Made by a program: the position numbers and the translations under genes
Shown here: one piece after another, positions 1 to 7,781 of the stretch
Layout: each line of letters starts with the position of its first letter
Position numbering within the stretch: the first letter of the stretch is position 1
The notes under the pieces: model-generated
Seen by the model: only the letters and a program-made list of their open reading frames with translations
What the model was told of the DNA's origin: nothing
Database searches by the model: none
Assembly (NCBI GenBank): GCA_964640855.1
Contig: CAZXIX010000065.1
Coordinates: forward strand, 1-24,760
Direction of reading: 5' to 3'
Source of the DNA: JAJDFU01 sp964640855
GTDB taxonomy: Bacteria; Bacteroidota; Bacteroidia; Chitinophagales; Saprospiraceae
DNA length: 24,760 nucleotides

Positions 1-2770
1 ACCGGCTCAGCAACCCCTTGATCCCCTCCTCATTGAACCAGACGGCTCGCGGATTGAGGTTCAGGCTTTGGTTCAGGTTAACAAAATTGGTGGGGATAAA
101 TTCGTCGGTGATGGTTGTGATCCGTACGTAATCCGCCTGGTCTGGAAAAGGGGCCAGAACCATCTCCTGAGGCTGAATGATCCCGTCCTGGTTAAACAGG
201 GAATCCAGCCAGATGTAATCTCCTTCACCCACGGCCACGCGGATGAAGGTAAAATTCAGTCGCGGCTCCTGTCCGGTACCCAGTTCGTAGGTCGTGTTGG
301 AACGCAGGGCCCCTTTGAGCAGCGCGAGATTCAGGTCGGTGCGGCCCAGAATGGTTTCGGCGGGATCCTGGGGCGAGAGCTCCTCGTTCAGTACAGTGAG
401 GTTCCGATAGGTAAAATTACCGGCAAAGCGGATCCGGGGATTGGGGGACCAGCTCCCGTTGAGGTTGGCTTCGCGGGCGAGGTTGGCTTCCCGGAAATCA
501 CCGGGGTCGATACCGTAGTCTTTCCGGTGCACGTAGCTGGCGCCAAAGGAGTAGGGACCGTCCGACCGGGTTTCCACAAAAGCCTTGAAACGATCGAAGA
601 AAAAACTGCCGGGCATGAGATTTCCGGTTTCCGGATTGTAACGGGATTTTTTCTCCCGCTCACCGTAAACGCCGATCCGCCAGTCCACTTTCCCGGAAAG
701 GGTTTTGGCCACCAATATCCGGGGTCGAAAAAAATCGGTTTGCTGAAGGGTGTCCCGGGATTGAAGCCAACTGCCCATAGCGTCTATTTCCCAGCCTTTT
801 TTATCCAGTTGGACCCCAAAAACATGCTTCATACCCTGATAGCTGGTATCCCGCAGGAATCCTCCCAATCGGTAGAACAGGGCGAAATCCCCTCCTTCCT
901 CCAAACGGATGCCTCCATCCAGCCAATGCTCATTGGCCGGATCTACGGTACCTATTCCCTGTACGTCCGTCAGCCCCCAGTCCCGGAGGAATTCCTGGTT
1001 GCGGTAGGGGTTGAAAAACCGAAAATCCTGTTGCTTGTACTCGTAGGCGGCATCGGTTTTCAGTTGCCAGCCGGCGGAGTCCCTGCCGAGACGGAAGTTT
1101 TTTCCGGCGTTGAGAAAAGCAGCCCAGCCGATGTCATCCGAGGCATCCAGAGGGGAGAATCGATTCAGGTCGAGCCGGCTCATAGAGACCTCGGCCCGGA
1201 TGTTCCCCTCCCGGCCCGGGTTCCATTGCCCACCGAAGCTGAGCATTTGCTGTTGCCGGGGCGGCCTGAGCCGGATGACCGGCTCGTAATCTCCGGATGG
1301 GACGCAGTTCGGGCCGGGAGCCACCCAGCGATACACCCGCTCGTTGGCATTTTGCCGGTTGTCGATCACATAATTCCCGTTTCCGCTTCCGACGAAGGTA
1401 AATTGGGCCCTTACATTGGCCTGGGCGGGATCCTGAGTGAAAACCAGGATCGGGGCGGTTGTCCCCTCGCAGAGCGTGGTGTCCTTCCAGTAGTAAGCCA
1501 CTTGCTGGGGGTCGAAGCTCGATAGCGTATCGATGGCCGGCAGGGACAGATCGTTCTGGTCGCCTGCCGATTGCAGCAGTTGTTTTTGCCGGTCATTCAG
1601 ATCAAATCCGACCGTGCTGTTCTTGCTGTCCTGCTGGCTGGCCAGATTAAAGAACAATTCGTGCTTTTTACCGCTCCACTGGCCGTTGACGGCGTAGAAG
1701 GACTGCAGGTAAGACTGGGTGGAATATTCGAACTCGATGATCACGCGGCCGTCCTTGGTGATCAGTCTGCGATGGGTAAAGGTGATGTCGCCCCGGTTGT
1801 AGTCGATGATGTAGTCGGATTCGATCCCGCGTTGCAGCAATTCGCCATCCAGCCAGACCCTTTCGGTTCCGGCCAGTACGACCAGGAAGCGTTCGTTTTG
1901 GTTGCCCTGCAAGCGGTAAGGGCCTTGATTGCCTTCGGTAGTAGCAAGCTGTACCCGGGCGAATTGTCCCCGGTTGATGGCGACGCTTCCCTCCACATTC
2001 GCTTTTCCCAGCGGGCCCAGATCCTGTTCGTGAGCGACCGTCAGGCCTTGTAATTTTTTGAAGTAATTGATGAATCGGCCTGCGGGGCGTGCCAATTCAT
2101 AGTCGCCGGCCGTGAGCGAGGTGTTTTTTCGGCTCAGGCGAATAAAAACCCGGTCCAGTTCCTGCAGCTGAAGGGTATTGCCCTGGGGCTGGAGAGGCAG
2201 GTTTTCGTCGGAAATGGCGGCGAGGATCTCCACGTCATCGCCCAGCTGGCCGGCCAGTTGCATGTTGAAGCGCGAGTTCAGCACCAAATCCTGTCGGTTG
2301 CCGAAAGAAAGGCCCCGCGCGAAGGTACCCCGGTATTCCAGCCCCCGAAAATCGAATGTTGGGGCATGGTTGGTCGGCGTGGGGCGATAAAGAAATGCCT
2401 CGGTGAACGGACCGCTTCCGCCCCGCATCAGGCTGGCGGAGTCGATGCGGGTCAGCCGGGTATCAAAACGATAAGGCAATACGCGGAAACGCGCCTCTAC
2501 CTCCGGGGAATCCGAAGGGCCTCTCCAATACAAGCGGTTGTTTTTCAGCTGATACCAGTTGGAATCCACGACTTGTCCATCGCGGGCAAAGGCCAGCTCC
2601 AGGCTGGAAGGATCGATCAGGAAGGTGTCCAGCAACTGGACGGCGGGGCCCGGGCTGAACCGGCGGATTCTCCGGGTATCCCAGTCGGCCGGGGTCTGGC
2701 CCCACATAGGCAGAGTCGCCGAGATCATGAGGACCCAGAGGATTTCCGTCTTGTTTGGCTTAATTCCCAT
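1..2770 (-). CDS. Large secreted, probably outer-membrane protein, C-terminus beyond window
   Basis: The reverse strand is open from an ATG at 2770 to the left edge, about 923 codons without a stop, so the gene is partial. The N-terminus has a lysine-containing n-region and a hydrophobic stretch (ILWVLMISATLPMWG, residues 10-24) followed by Q, a likely signal peptide. Residues ~185-235 read ISDENLPLQPQGN, then GDYELARP and NYFKKLQG, motifs I associate with long uncharacterised Bacteroidota surface proteins. The rest is rich in aromatic and polar beta-type segments (for example FEYSTQSYLQSFYAVNGQW), as in large beta-barrels. A TACCTTTG promoter box sits 28 nt upstream. Envelope location is inferred and the function is unknown. 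A long open frame on the opposite strand at 68-1525 is only the shadow of this gene. Confidence 0.85.
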   Translation of the reverse strand, partial: MGIKPNKTEILWVLMISATLPMWGQTPADWDTRRIRRFSPGPAVQLLDTFLIDPSSLELAFARDGQVVDSNWYQLKNNRLYWRGPSDSPEVEARFRVLPYRFDTRLTRIDSASLMRGGSGPFTEAFLYRPTPTNHAPTFDFRGLEYRGTFARGLSFGNRQDLVLNSRFNMQLAGQLGDDVEILAAISDENLPLQPQGNTLQLQELDRVFIRLSRKNTSLTAGDYELARPAGRFINYFKKLQGLTVAHEQDLGPLGKANVEGSVAINRGQFARVQLATTEGNQGPYRLQGNQNERFLVVLAGTERVWLDGELLQRGIESDYIIDYNRGDITFTHRRLITKDGRVIIEFEYSTQSYLQSFYAVNGQWSGKKHELFFNLASQQDSKNSTVGFDLNDRQKQLLQSAGDQNDLSLPAIDTLSSFDPQQVAYYWKDTTLCEGTTAPILVFTQDPAQANVRAQFTFVGSGNGNYVIDNRQNANERVYRWVAPGPNCVPSGDYEPVIRLRPPRQQQMLSFGGQWNPGREGNIRAEVSMSRLDLNRFSPLDASDDIGWAAFLNAGKNFRLGRDSAGWQLKTDAAYEYKQQDFRFFNPYRNQEFLRDWGLTDVQGIGTVDPANEHWLDGGIRLEEGGDFALFYRLGGFLRDTSYQGMKHVFGVQLDKKGWEIDAMGSWLQSRDTLQQTDFFRPRILVAKTLSGKVDWRIGVYGEREKKSRYNPETGNLMPGSFFFDRFKAFVETRSDGPYSFGASYVHRKDYGIDPGDFREANLAREANLNGSWSPNPRIRFAGNFTYRNLTVLNEELSPQDPAETILGRTDLNLALLKGALRSNTTYELGTGQEPRLNFTFIRVAVGEGDYIWLDSLFNQDGIIQPQEMVLAPFPDQADYVRITTITDEFIPTNFVNLNQSLNLNPRAVWFNEEGIKGLLSR

Positions 2771-2797
2771 AAAGATTCCCCTCGCTGCTGTGCCTTG

Positions 2798-2805
2798 CAA
2801 AGGTA
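2798..2805 (-). promoter_or_regulatory. TAnnTTTG promoter core for the large surface protein
   Basis: The minus strand reads TACCTTTG, an exact match to the Bacteroidota primary sigma -7 consensus, 28 nt upstream of the ATG at 2770. The -33 region is poor (TTCG at about the right distance). A short 5' leader of roughly 20 nt is expected. Confidence 0.55.
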
Positions 2806-2874
2806 TGATCCTAGTTCTAACGAAGCCTTAACCCGGGGAGGGTATGTGCGAACTGTCGTGTGACAGGAGTTGGC

Positions 2875-2903
2875 AAAAAAAGGAGGGGCGTAAATCACCC
2901 CTC
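2875..2903 (-). terminator. Intrinsic terminator on the minus strand
   Basis: On the minus strand GAGGGGTG and CGCCCCTC form an 8-bp stem (one G-T pair) around the loop ATTTA, followed by C and seven T. There is no T-run on the plus-strand side, so it works for minus-strand transcription only. It lies upstream of the promoter of the large surface gene, so it must end a different, upstream minus-strand transcript or insulate that gene. Confidence 0.7.
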
Positions 2904-3008
2904 ACTAAAGAAATCACCCGACTGTTGAAATGGTCTGTGAGTTAAAGGACTCCAGCCATTCAACTCAGTAGACCTATGTTGGTTAAAATTTGGCTACAAA
3001 ACAATGAT
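2875..3008 (-). ncRNA. Candidate small RNA, about 130 nt
   Basis: Between two divergent genes the minus strand has a consensus -7 box (TAAATTTG, 3015-3022) with a T-rich -33 region, then about 134 nt ending in a strong intrinsic terminator (2875-2903). In between, 2956-2969 pairs with 2921-2933 to form a long hairpin with small bulges. Part of that arm (2959-2966) could instead pair with 2939-2946, giving two exclusive folds. The only ATG noticed opens a five-codon frame. A non-coding RNA with its own promoter and terminator is the simplest reading. Its 5' end, targets and family are unknown, and it matches no RNA family I recognise. Confidence 0.45.
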
Positions 3009-3014
3009 GGAAGT

Positions 3015-3022
3015 CAAATTTA
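3015..3022 (-). promoter_or_regulatory. TAnnTTTG promoter core for the candidate small RNA
   Basis: The minus strand reads TAAATTTG, an exact consensus match, preceded at about 20 nt by a run of eight T. It points away from fadH and towards the terminator at 2875-2903, with no protein gene in between. Confidence 0.4.
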
Positions 3023-3195
3023 TCAATTTTTGAAAAAAAACCGGAATATTGCTTCTTCGGTTCACACAATATCCCATTTTCCCCCTTGATGTCGGGCTGA
3101 TTCTTTCGGATTTCAAAAAGGGGAGACGCTTTTCTGGGGGCCTCGGCCGGCTATGGGTAAGTCGGTTTGTCTTCAACCTTCTCAACGCATAACAT

Positions 3196-5232
3196 ATGTC
3201 CAATCACGCCACTCAGTCCTATCCTAACCTTTTATCGCCGCTGGATTTGGGATTCACCCAACTCAAGAACCGGGTTTTGATGGGTTCGATGCACACCGGC
3301 CTGGAAGAAGCCCGCAGCGGTATGCAGCGGATGGCCGCTTATTTTGCCGAGCGGGCGAAAGGGGAAGTCGGTTTGATCGTTACGGGGGGGATTGCTCCCA
3401 ATCGGGAAGGCTGGACGGCTCCCTTTGCTGCCAAGATGAGCAATCGAAGGGAAGCTCGCAAACACCGTCTGATAACCGAGGCCGTTCATGCAGAAGGCGG
3501 TAAGATATGCATGCAGATCCTGCACGCCGGGCGCTATGGTTACCATCCCTTGCTTGTGGCTCCTTCCCGGATCAAGTCTCCCATCACCCCCTTCAAGCCC
3601 CGTGCCCTCAGTTCCCGCGGCGTCGAACGCACCATCCGGAGCTTTGTGCGTACGGCTTCTCTGGCGCGGGAGGCAGGCTACGACGGAGTGGAGATCATGG
3701 GTTCGGAAGGCTATCTGATCAACGAATTCATCGTCCGGAAGACCAATCAGCGAAAAGATGAGTGGGGTGGGAGCTATGAAAACCGGATCCGTTTCCCCAT
3801 CGAGATCGTATCCCGGGTCCGGGAAGCGGTGGGACCCGATTTCATTCTTATCTACCGTCTATCCATGCTCGACCTGGTAGACAAGGGAAGTACCTGGGAG
3901 GAAGTGGAGATCCTGGCCGAACGGATCGAACAGGCCGGAGCTTCCATCATCAATACCGGGATCGGGTGGCACGAAGCCCGGGTGCCCACCATTGCGACGA
4001 TGGTGCCCCGGGGCGGATTCAGTTGGGTGACCCGCAGGCTCATGGGGCAAGTAAACATCCCCTTGATCACGACCAACCGGATCAATACACCGGAACTGGC
4101 CGAAGAGATCCTGGCCCGGGGAGATGCCGATATGGTCTCGATGGCCCGACCCTTTCTGGCTGACCCCGATTTTGTAAAAAAAGCGCGGCTGGGGAAATCG
4201 CACCACATCAATACCTGTATCGGGTGCAACCAGGCCTGTCTGGACCACGTGTTTGCCCGCAAGACCTCTAGCTGTCTGGTGAACCCACGGGCCTGCCACG
4301 AAACGGAGGTGGTAGTGAAACCGGCCCAAATCCGCAAAAACATTGCCGTTGTGGGTGCCGGGCCGGCCGGGATGGCGGCTGCTTCCACGGCTGCCCAAAG
4401 AGGGCATCGGGTAACGCTGTACGAAGCGCAGGGCCGCATCGGGGGCCAATTTCTGATGGCCAGGGAGATCCCGGGAAAGGAAGAATTCAACGAGACACTT
4501 CGCTACTTCGCCAATGAGCTGGATCGCCTGGGAGTGGAGGTCCGCTTGAACCACCGGGTGTCGGTATCCGAATTGGCCGAACGGCCGTATGATGAGATCC
4601 TGCTGGCCACGGGCGTCAGCCCGAGGGTGCCCGACATACCGGGCATCGATCGTGAAATTGTGATCCGCTACGATCAACTTCTAAGGGGCGAGAAGCAGGC
4701 CGGGAAGCGGGTAGCTATCATCGGAGCCGGAGGGATCGGTTTTGATGTAGCCGAATACCTGACCCATCAGACACCGGAAGAAAAAGAGCCCATTCCGGCT
4801 TTTATGGCTGAATGGGGTGTCGATATGGCTTATGAGGAGCCGGGGGGATTGATGCCGCCCGAAAAGCCGGAAATCAGCCGGGAGGTGACGCTGATGCAGC
4901 GCTCCAAAGGCAAACTGGGTTCGGGGTTGGGAAAAACCACCGGCTGGATACATCGTTCTGCGCTTCGCAAGCGGGGGGTCAAGATGCTTTCGGAAGTAAC
5001 TTATCTGGGGATAGAGGACATTGGGATCCGGATCCAGCGGAAGGGTGCCGAGCAATTGCTCGAGGTGGATACGGTGGTGGTATGTGCGGGTCAGGAGCCT
5101 CTGCGCGAGCTTTTGAAACCGCTGCAGGGCATGGGCCGGTCTGTGCATTTGCTGGGGGGCGCGCACGAGGCCCTGGAACTGGATGCCAAGCGGGCCATCG
5201 ATCAGGCTATGCGACTGGTTATCCGTCTTTAG
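3196..5232 (+). CDS. fadH: NADPH-dependent 2,4-dienoyl-CoA reductase
   Basis: 678 aa, close to the 672 aa of E. coli FadH. It reduces 2,4-dienoyl-CoA in beta-oxidation of unsaturated fatty acids using FMN, a 4Fe-4S cluster, FAD and NADPH. The N-terminal old-yellow-enzyme TIM barrel (about 1-335) has Tyr173 in GSEGYLINEF and His259 in GIGWHEAR, both offset by seven from the E. coli catalytic Tyr166 and His252. The cluster cysteines are Cys341, 344, 348 and 360 (CIGCNQACLDHVF, then SSCLVNP). The first dinucleotide fold starts at VVGAGPAG (385-392) and a second at IIGAGGIG near 508. The gene stands alone on this strand. Its last 14 bp overlap the end of the convergent acyltransferase gene. All key residues are intact. 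Confidence 0.95.
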   Translation: MSNHATQSYPNLLSPLDLGFTQLKNRVLMGSMHTGLEEARSGMQRMAAYFAERAKGEVGLIVTGGIAPNREGWTAPFAAKMSNRREARKHRLITEAVHAEGGKICMQILHAGRYGYHPLLVAPSRIKSPITPFKPRALSSRGVERTIRSFVRTASLAREAGYDGVEIMGSEGYLINEFIVRKTNQRKDEWGGSYENRIRFPIEIVSRVREAVGPDFILIYRLSMLDLVDKGSTWEEVEILAERIEQAGASIINTGIGWHEARVPTIATMVPRGGFSWVTRRLMGQVNIPLITTNRINTPELAEEILARGDADMVSMARPFLADPDFVKKARLGKSHHINTCIGCNQACLDHVFARKTSSCLVNPRACHETEVVVKPAQIRKNIAVVGAGPAGMAAASTAAQRGHRVTLYEAQGRIGGQFLMAREIPGKEEFNETLRYFANELDRLGVEVRLNHRVSVSELAERPYDEILLATGVSPRVPDIPGIDREIVIRYDQLLRGEKQAGKRVAIIGAGGIGFDVAEYLTHQTPEEKEPIPAFMAEWGVDMAYEEPGGLMPPEKPEISREVTLMQRSKGKLGSGLGKTTGWIHRSALRKRGVKMLSEVTYLGIEDIGIRIQRKGAEQLLEVDTVVVCAGQEPLRELLKPLQGMGRSVHLLGGAHEALELDAKRAIDQAMRLVIRL

Positions 5233-6136
5233 GCGGTGGGGCGGTATCTCGGAGCAAGGGTACCCCTTCCGGCCGCCGGAATTTCCATCGCCGGTGGGAC
5301 CACAGCCAGTCGGCCGGTTCTTCCCGGATTATGGATTCCAGTTTGCGAACGTAGGCCAGCGTAATTTCTCCTTCTTCGCTTTGCCTGGGGTCAAGCACAA
5401 GGGGGGAGAAAGTCACCTCATAGAATCCCCGGCCGACCCGGCGGGTATCGTAGTAATAGACCGGGAAGCCACTCATGCGGGCCAGTTGGTCTGCGCCCCG
5501 GAGAAAGGCGGTCTCCTGATGCAGAAAAGTCGCCCAGTGCGCTCTTTTCCGGTTCGAAGGAGTCTGATCGGCGATCAGGCAATAGAGGGAAGGCGTTTTT
5601 CGATTTCTGACCAGGGTTCGGGCCGTTTGCTCCATGGGGACCAGTCGCAGGCCGAATCGACTTCTTTTTTGGTTCAGATAAGCTTCGACGGTTTCATTGG
5701 CCAGTTTTTTGTAAATGCCAAAGACGGGAACCTCTACCTGCGGCGCAATGGCCAGAGAGCCCCATTCCCAGTTGGTAAGATGACTGCCCAGCAGAATCAG
5801 GGATTGTCCTTTTTCGAGATGGGGCAGCAGTATGTCGAGGTTTGACAGGGAAAAGCGCCTCTCAATTTCGGATTTCGGGAGGCTGAGCCCTTTGATGGTC
5901 TCCAGGGTGATATCGCAGAGGTTGTGGTAGTAGGAATGACTCAGGCGGAGGATTTCCGGCCCTTCCTTTTCGGGGAAACTATTTCGCAAGTTGCTCATTA
6001 CGACACCCCTTCGGTATCTGCCAATTTTGCAAAGGCATATAAACAAAATGTCGGACAGTACGTATATTACACGGAAAGGAAGAATCGACATCCCCCCCGT
6101 TAGCAATCGGATAAGCCAAAGGGAAATCGTTCGCAT
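5219..6136 (-). CDS. LpxL/HtrB-family lipid A acyltransferase
   Basis: 305 aa from the ATG at 6136 (MRTISLWLIR). The open frame reaches 6298, but the upstream part lacks family character and would place the TACCTTTG promoter (6163-6170) inside the gene. An N-terminal membrane segment (about 15-36, PFRVIYVLSDILFICLC) precedes RRGVVMSNLRNSFPEK, typical of the family. The catalytic H-x4-D/E motif is His119-Glu124 (SHLTNWEWG). Members transfer a secondary acyl chain to Kdo-lipid A at the inner membrane. kdsA, which makes the Kdo precursor, lies at the other end of this window. Whether it is LpxL- or LpxM-like in specificity cannot be read from the sequence. Its 3' end overlaps fadH by 14 bp. Confidence 0.88.
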   Translation of the reverse strand: MRTISLWLIRLLTGGMSILPFRVIYVLSDILFICLCKIGRYRRGVVMSNLRNSFPEKEGPEILRLSHSYYHNLCDITLETIKGLSLPKSEIERRFSLSNLDILLPHLEKGQSLILLGSHLTNWEWGSLAIAPQVEVPVFGIYKKLANETVEAYLNQKRSRFGLRLVPMEQTARTLVRNRKTPSLYCLIADQTPSNRKRAHWATFLHQETAFLRGADQLARMSGFPVYYYDTRRVGRGFYEVTFSPLVLDPRQSEEGEITLAYVRKLESIIREEPADWLWSHRRWKFRRPEGVPLLRDTAPPPKDG

Positions 6137-6162
6137 AATTGATGGGCTTTTTCCCACCGGCG

Positions 6163-6170
6163 CAAAGGTA
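6163..6170 (-). promoter_or_regulatory. TAnnTTTG promoter core for the acyltransferase
   Basis: The minus strand reads TACCTTTG, the same octamer and nearly the same distance (27 nt) from the ATG as for the large surface protein. It fixes the acyltransferase start at 6136 rather than further upstream. Confidence 0.55.
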
Positions 6171-6324
6171 TTACAACCGATTGTATTTAACGGATCCTTT
6201 CTACTACGCCCTAACCAGGATACTGCCTGAAGAAAATACACCCGGGTTGGCCTCCTCTCCCTGTTCGTTATCGGATAGCAGGCCAGACTGCTGTACAAAT
6301 GAATATCCCGTGAATGATCGTACT

Positions 6325-6987
6325 ATGGAAAAACACCAGGTAGTGGCTGCTGATGATCATCCCATTTTCCTGGAAGGTCTGAAAACCCTTTTTCTACGCA
6401 AAGAAATGCAGGCCTATGAACTTACCGACACGGCCCGCACAGGGAATGAACTGCTTCATCTGGTAATCTCCAGGCAACCTGCCCTGGTCATTTTGGAACT
6501 GAGCCTTCCCGAAAAGGAAGGGTTTGAGTTGCTGCAAGAGATGCAGCGAATGCCCCATCCCCCCCGAAGCATTGTCCTTAGTCGCTACAACGATCCCAAA
6601 CTGGTCCGGGAAGCCTTCAAAAAAGGAGCGCTAGCCTACGTGTTCAAGCAGTCCAGCCCCATGGAAATCCTGGACGCGCTGGAGCAGGTTCGGCACGGCG
6701 GCAAATATTACGGCAAGGGTGTGCTGAAACGCTCCGACGGCTACGTGGCGCCCGCCCATCGAAAGGTGCATTATACCGACCGCTTCCTGAAAAAATTTCA
6801 ATTGACACGCCGGGAAAAGGAAGTGCTCCTTCTTATATCCCAGGCCAAAAGCAGCAAGAAAATTGCCGAAGAGCTGTTTATCAGCGATCAAACCGTGAGT
6901 GTGCACCGAAAGAACATCATGCGAAAGTTGGGCGTGAACAGCACTGCTCAACTGATCAAAACCGCCATCGACAACCGACTGGTTTGA
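6325..6987 (+). CDS. NarL/FixJ-type response regulator with Glu at the phosphorylation site
   Basis: 220 aa from the ATG at 6325; a GTG 15 nt earlier and a longer open frame are less likely. The receiver domain (1-125) has the acidic pair Asp10-Asp11 (AADDHPIF), a conserved Ser (VLS) and Lys (YVFK). The strand-3 position that normally carries the phosphorylated Asp is Glu58 (ALVILELSLPEKEG, codon GAA). The LuxR-type HTH is at about 158-215 (LTRREKEVLLLISQ, then SDQTVSVHRKNIMRKLGV). It should be a DNA-binding transcription factor. No sensor kinase is adjacent. The Asp-to-Glu change may mimic the phosphorylated state or mark a phosphorylation-independent regulator; the effect is inferred. Confidence 0.9.
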   Translation: MEKHQVVAADDHPIFLEGLKTLFLRKEMQAYELTDTARTGNELLHLVISRQPALVILELSLPEKEGFELLQEMQRMPHPPRSIVLSRYNDPKLVREAFKKGALAYVFKQSSPMEILDALEQVRHGGKYYGKGVLKRSDGYVAPAHRKVHYTDRFLKKFQLTRREKEVLLLISQAKSSKKIAEELFISDQTVSVHRKNIMRKLGVNSTAQLIKTAIDNRLV

Positions 6988-7352
6988 TGTTTTCTATCCG
7001 GTGCGGGCATTCCCACCAAAAGTGGATGGGAGGGTCGTTTAAAAATCAGAATGGCAGGATGGAAGGGCCTACTATTGACTTAAAAGGGGGTTTTATGGCA
7101 AAATACCTATTTCAGGGTATTCAGCTACCCCTGCATTCCTTGCATCTTTGAATCAGTAACGAGCCTATCTACATACCCTCTTTTTCGGACAGTCTTTTCC
7201 GCGTTCGAAAGCAGGGATCAAAGTCTTAGTTCGAGCGCTGATCCAAGCGCCAGGAGTAGTCCCGGTCAAGGGCTAACTTCCTTTTCTAAAAAACATATCG
7301 AAGGGGAATTCCCCTGTTGAATGGATATCAGATTAAATCGGTTTTTGGGATG
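6988..7352 (+). other. Gene-free stretch with structured-RNA character
   Basis: No credible protein gene lies here. It contains a perfect stem GCGCT/AGCGC with loop GATCCA (7235-7250), an alternative pairing GGATCA/TGATCC overlapping it, and the perfect 14-bp palindrome AGGGGAATTCCCCT. A near-consensus -7 box, CATCTTTG (7142-7149), could start a transcript ending at the terminator at 7353-7386, about 230 nt long. Equally, this may be the long 3' untranslated region of the response regulator. I do not recognise tmRNA, RNase P, SRP or a known riboswitch; a 6S-type RNA cannot be excluded. Confidence 0.35.
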
Positions 7353-7386
7353 GCCTCTCTTCTCATTAGGAAGGGGGGCTTTTTTT
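7353..7386 (+). terminator. Strong intrinsic terminator
   Basis: GCCTCTCTTC (7353-7362) pairs over ten positions, two of them G-T, with GAAGGGGGGC (7370-7379) around a 7-nt loop, followed by seven T. It lies 365 bp beyond the response regulator stop, too far to be an ordinary terminator for that gene alone, which supports a separate transcript upstream. Confidence 0.75.
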
Positions 7387-7659
7387 ATTGTGGAGCGATT
7401 AATCCAATTTTTTATTAATTGATCTTACGCAAAAAGGGAAAAGCTGCTGTAGAGCTGAAAAAATTAGGCTAATTGTCGTAAAAAATTGATTTTCAGGGTG
7501 CTCAAAGAATTCACGATAAAGACCTAAAAGGTTAAATTTTCACATCATTCAACCCTTTCAGAAGGGCTTAATGACTCAGTGCAACATCAGCTATTAAGTT
7601 GGGGGGGGGTAATTTTGCGGGTAAAACGGATAATTGACCGACATTGGCGTTTTGTTATA
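7387..7659. other. AT-rich intergenic stretch without a gene
   Basis: No open frame of note and visibly richer in A and T than the flanks. It has a small hairpin CCCTT-TCAG-AAGGG (7553-7566), then the G9 tract and TAATTTTG box annotated separately. Confidence 0.5.
7601..7617 (+). promoter_or_regulatory. G9 tract abutting a TAATTTTG promoter core
   Basis: Nine consecutive G (7601-7609) run directly into TAATTTTG (7610-7617), an exact TAnnTTTG match. The G tract would occupy the -33/-7 spacer of a promoter for the downstream yraN gene (ATG 7782). No clear -33 TTG is seen at the current spacing. A homopolymer in that place could change promoter spacing by slippage. Confidence 0.4.
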
Positions 7660-7763
7660 TATTTAGAGTTTGTCTGAAAAATGGTTGCCGATGGCGAAAA
7701 GGGACTTTTGCAGTCCAAAGCCTGCCGGCGAGGCAGGGATATTTTTCAGACACACCCTAAATA
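7660..7763. mobile_element. MITE-like element with 23-bp terminal inverted repeats
   Basis: The arms 7660-7682 and 7741-7763 are inverted repeats matching at 21 of 23 positions, with a perfect 12-bp core TGTCTGAAAAAT. Both outer ends are TA (TA-TTTAG and CTAAA-TA), as left by Tc1/mariner-IS630 type insertion. The 58-nt centre contains a GGAC/GTCC hairpin and CCTGCC-GGCGA-GGCAGG. It has no coding capacity. The right end is 18 bp before the yraN ATG. It could instead be a palindromic intergenic repeat or RNA structure; copy number in the genome would decide. Confidence 0.5.
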
Positions 7764-7781
7764 AAGGGTAAGTAATTCTGG

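Noticed and set aside
68..1525. Plus-strand open frame of 485 codons
   Set aside because: It is antisense to the large minus-strand gene, which reads through the whole region with signal peptide, promoter and protein-like composition. The plus frame has low-complexity Gly/Pro/Val content and no motifs.
1571..2863. Plus-strand frames of 160 and 201 codons
   Set aside because: Both are antisense to the large surface protein gene or its promoter and show no domain or start signal.
2994..3203. 69-codon minus-strand frame overlapping the fadH start
   Set aside because: It is rich in Arg and Pro with no motif, its start lies inside fadH, and the region is better explained by promoter and RNA signals.
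3859..4677. Minus-strand open frame of 272 codons inside fadH
   Set aside because: It is the shadow of a complete fadH with all catalytic residues; composition rich in His, Pro, Arg and Gly is typical of an antisense frame.
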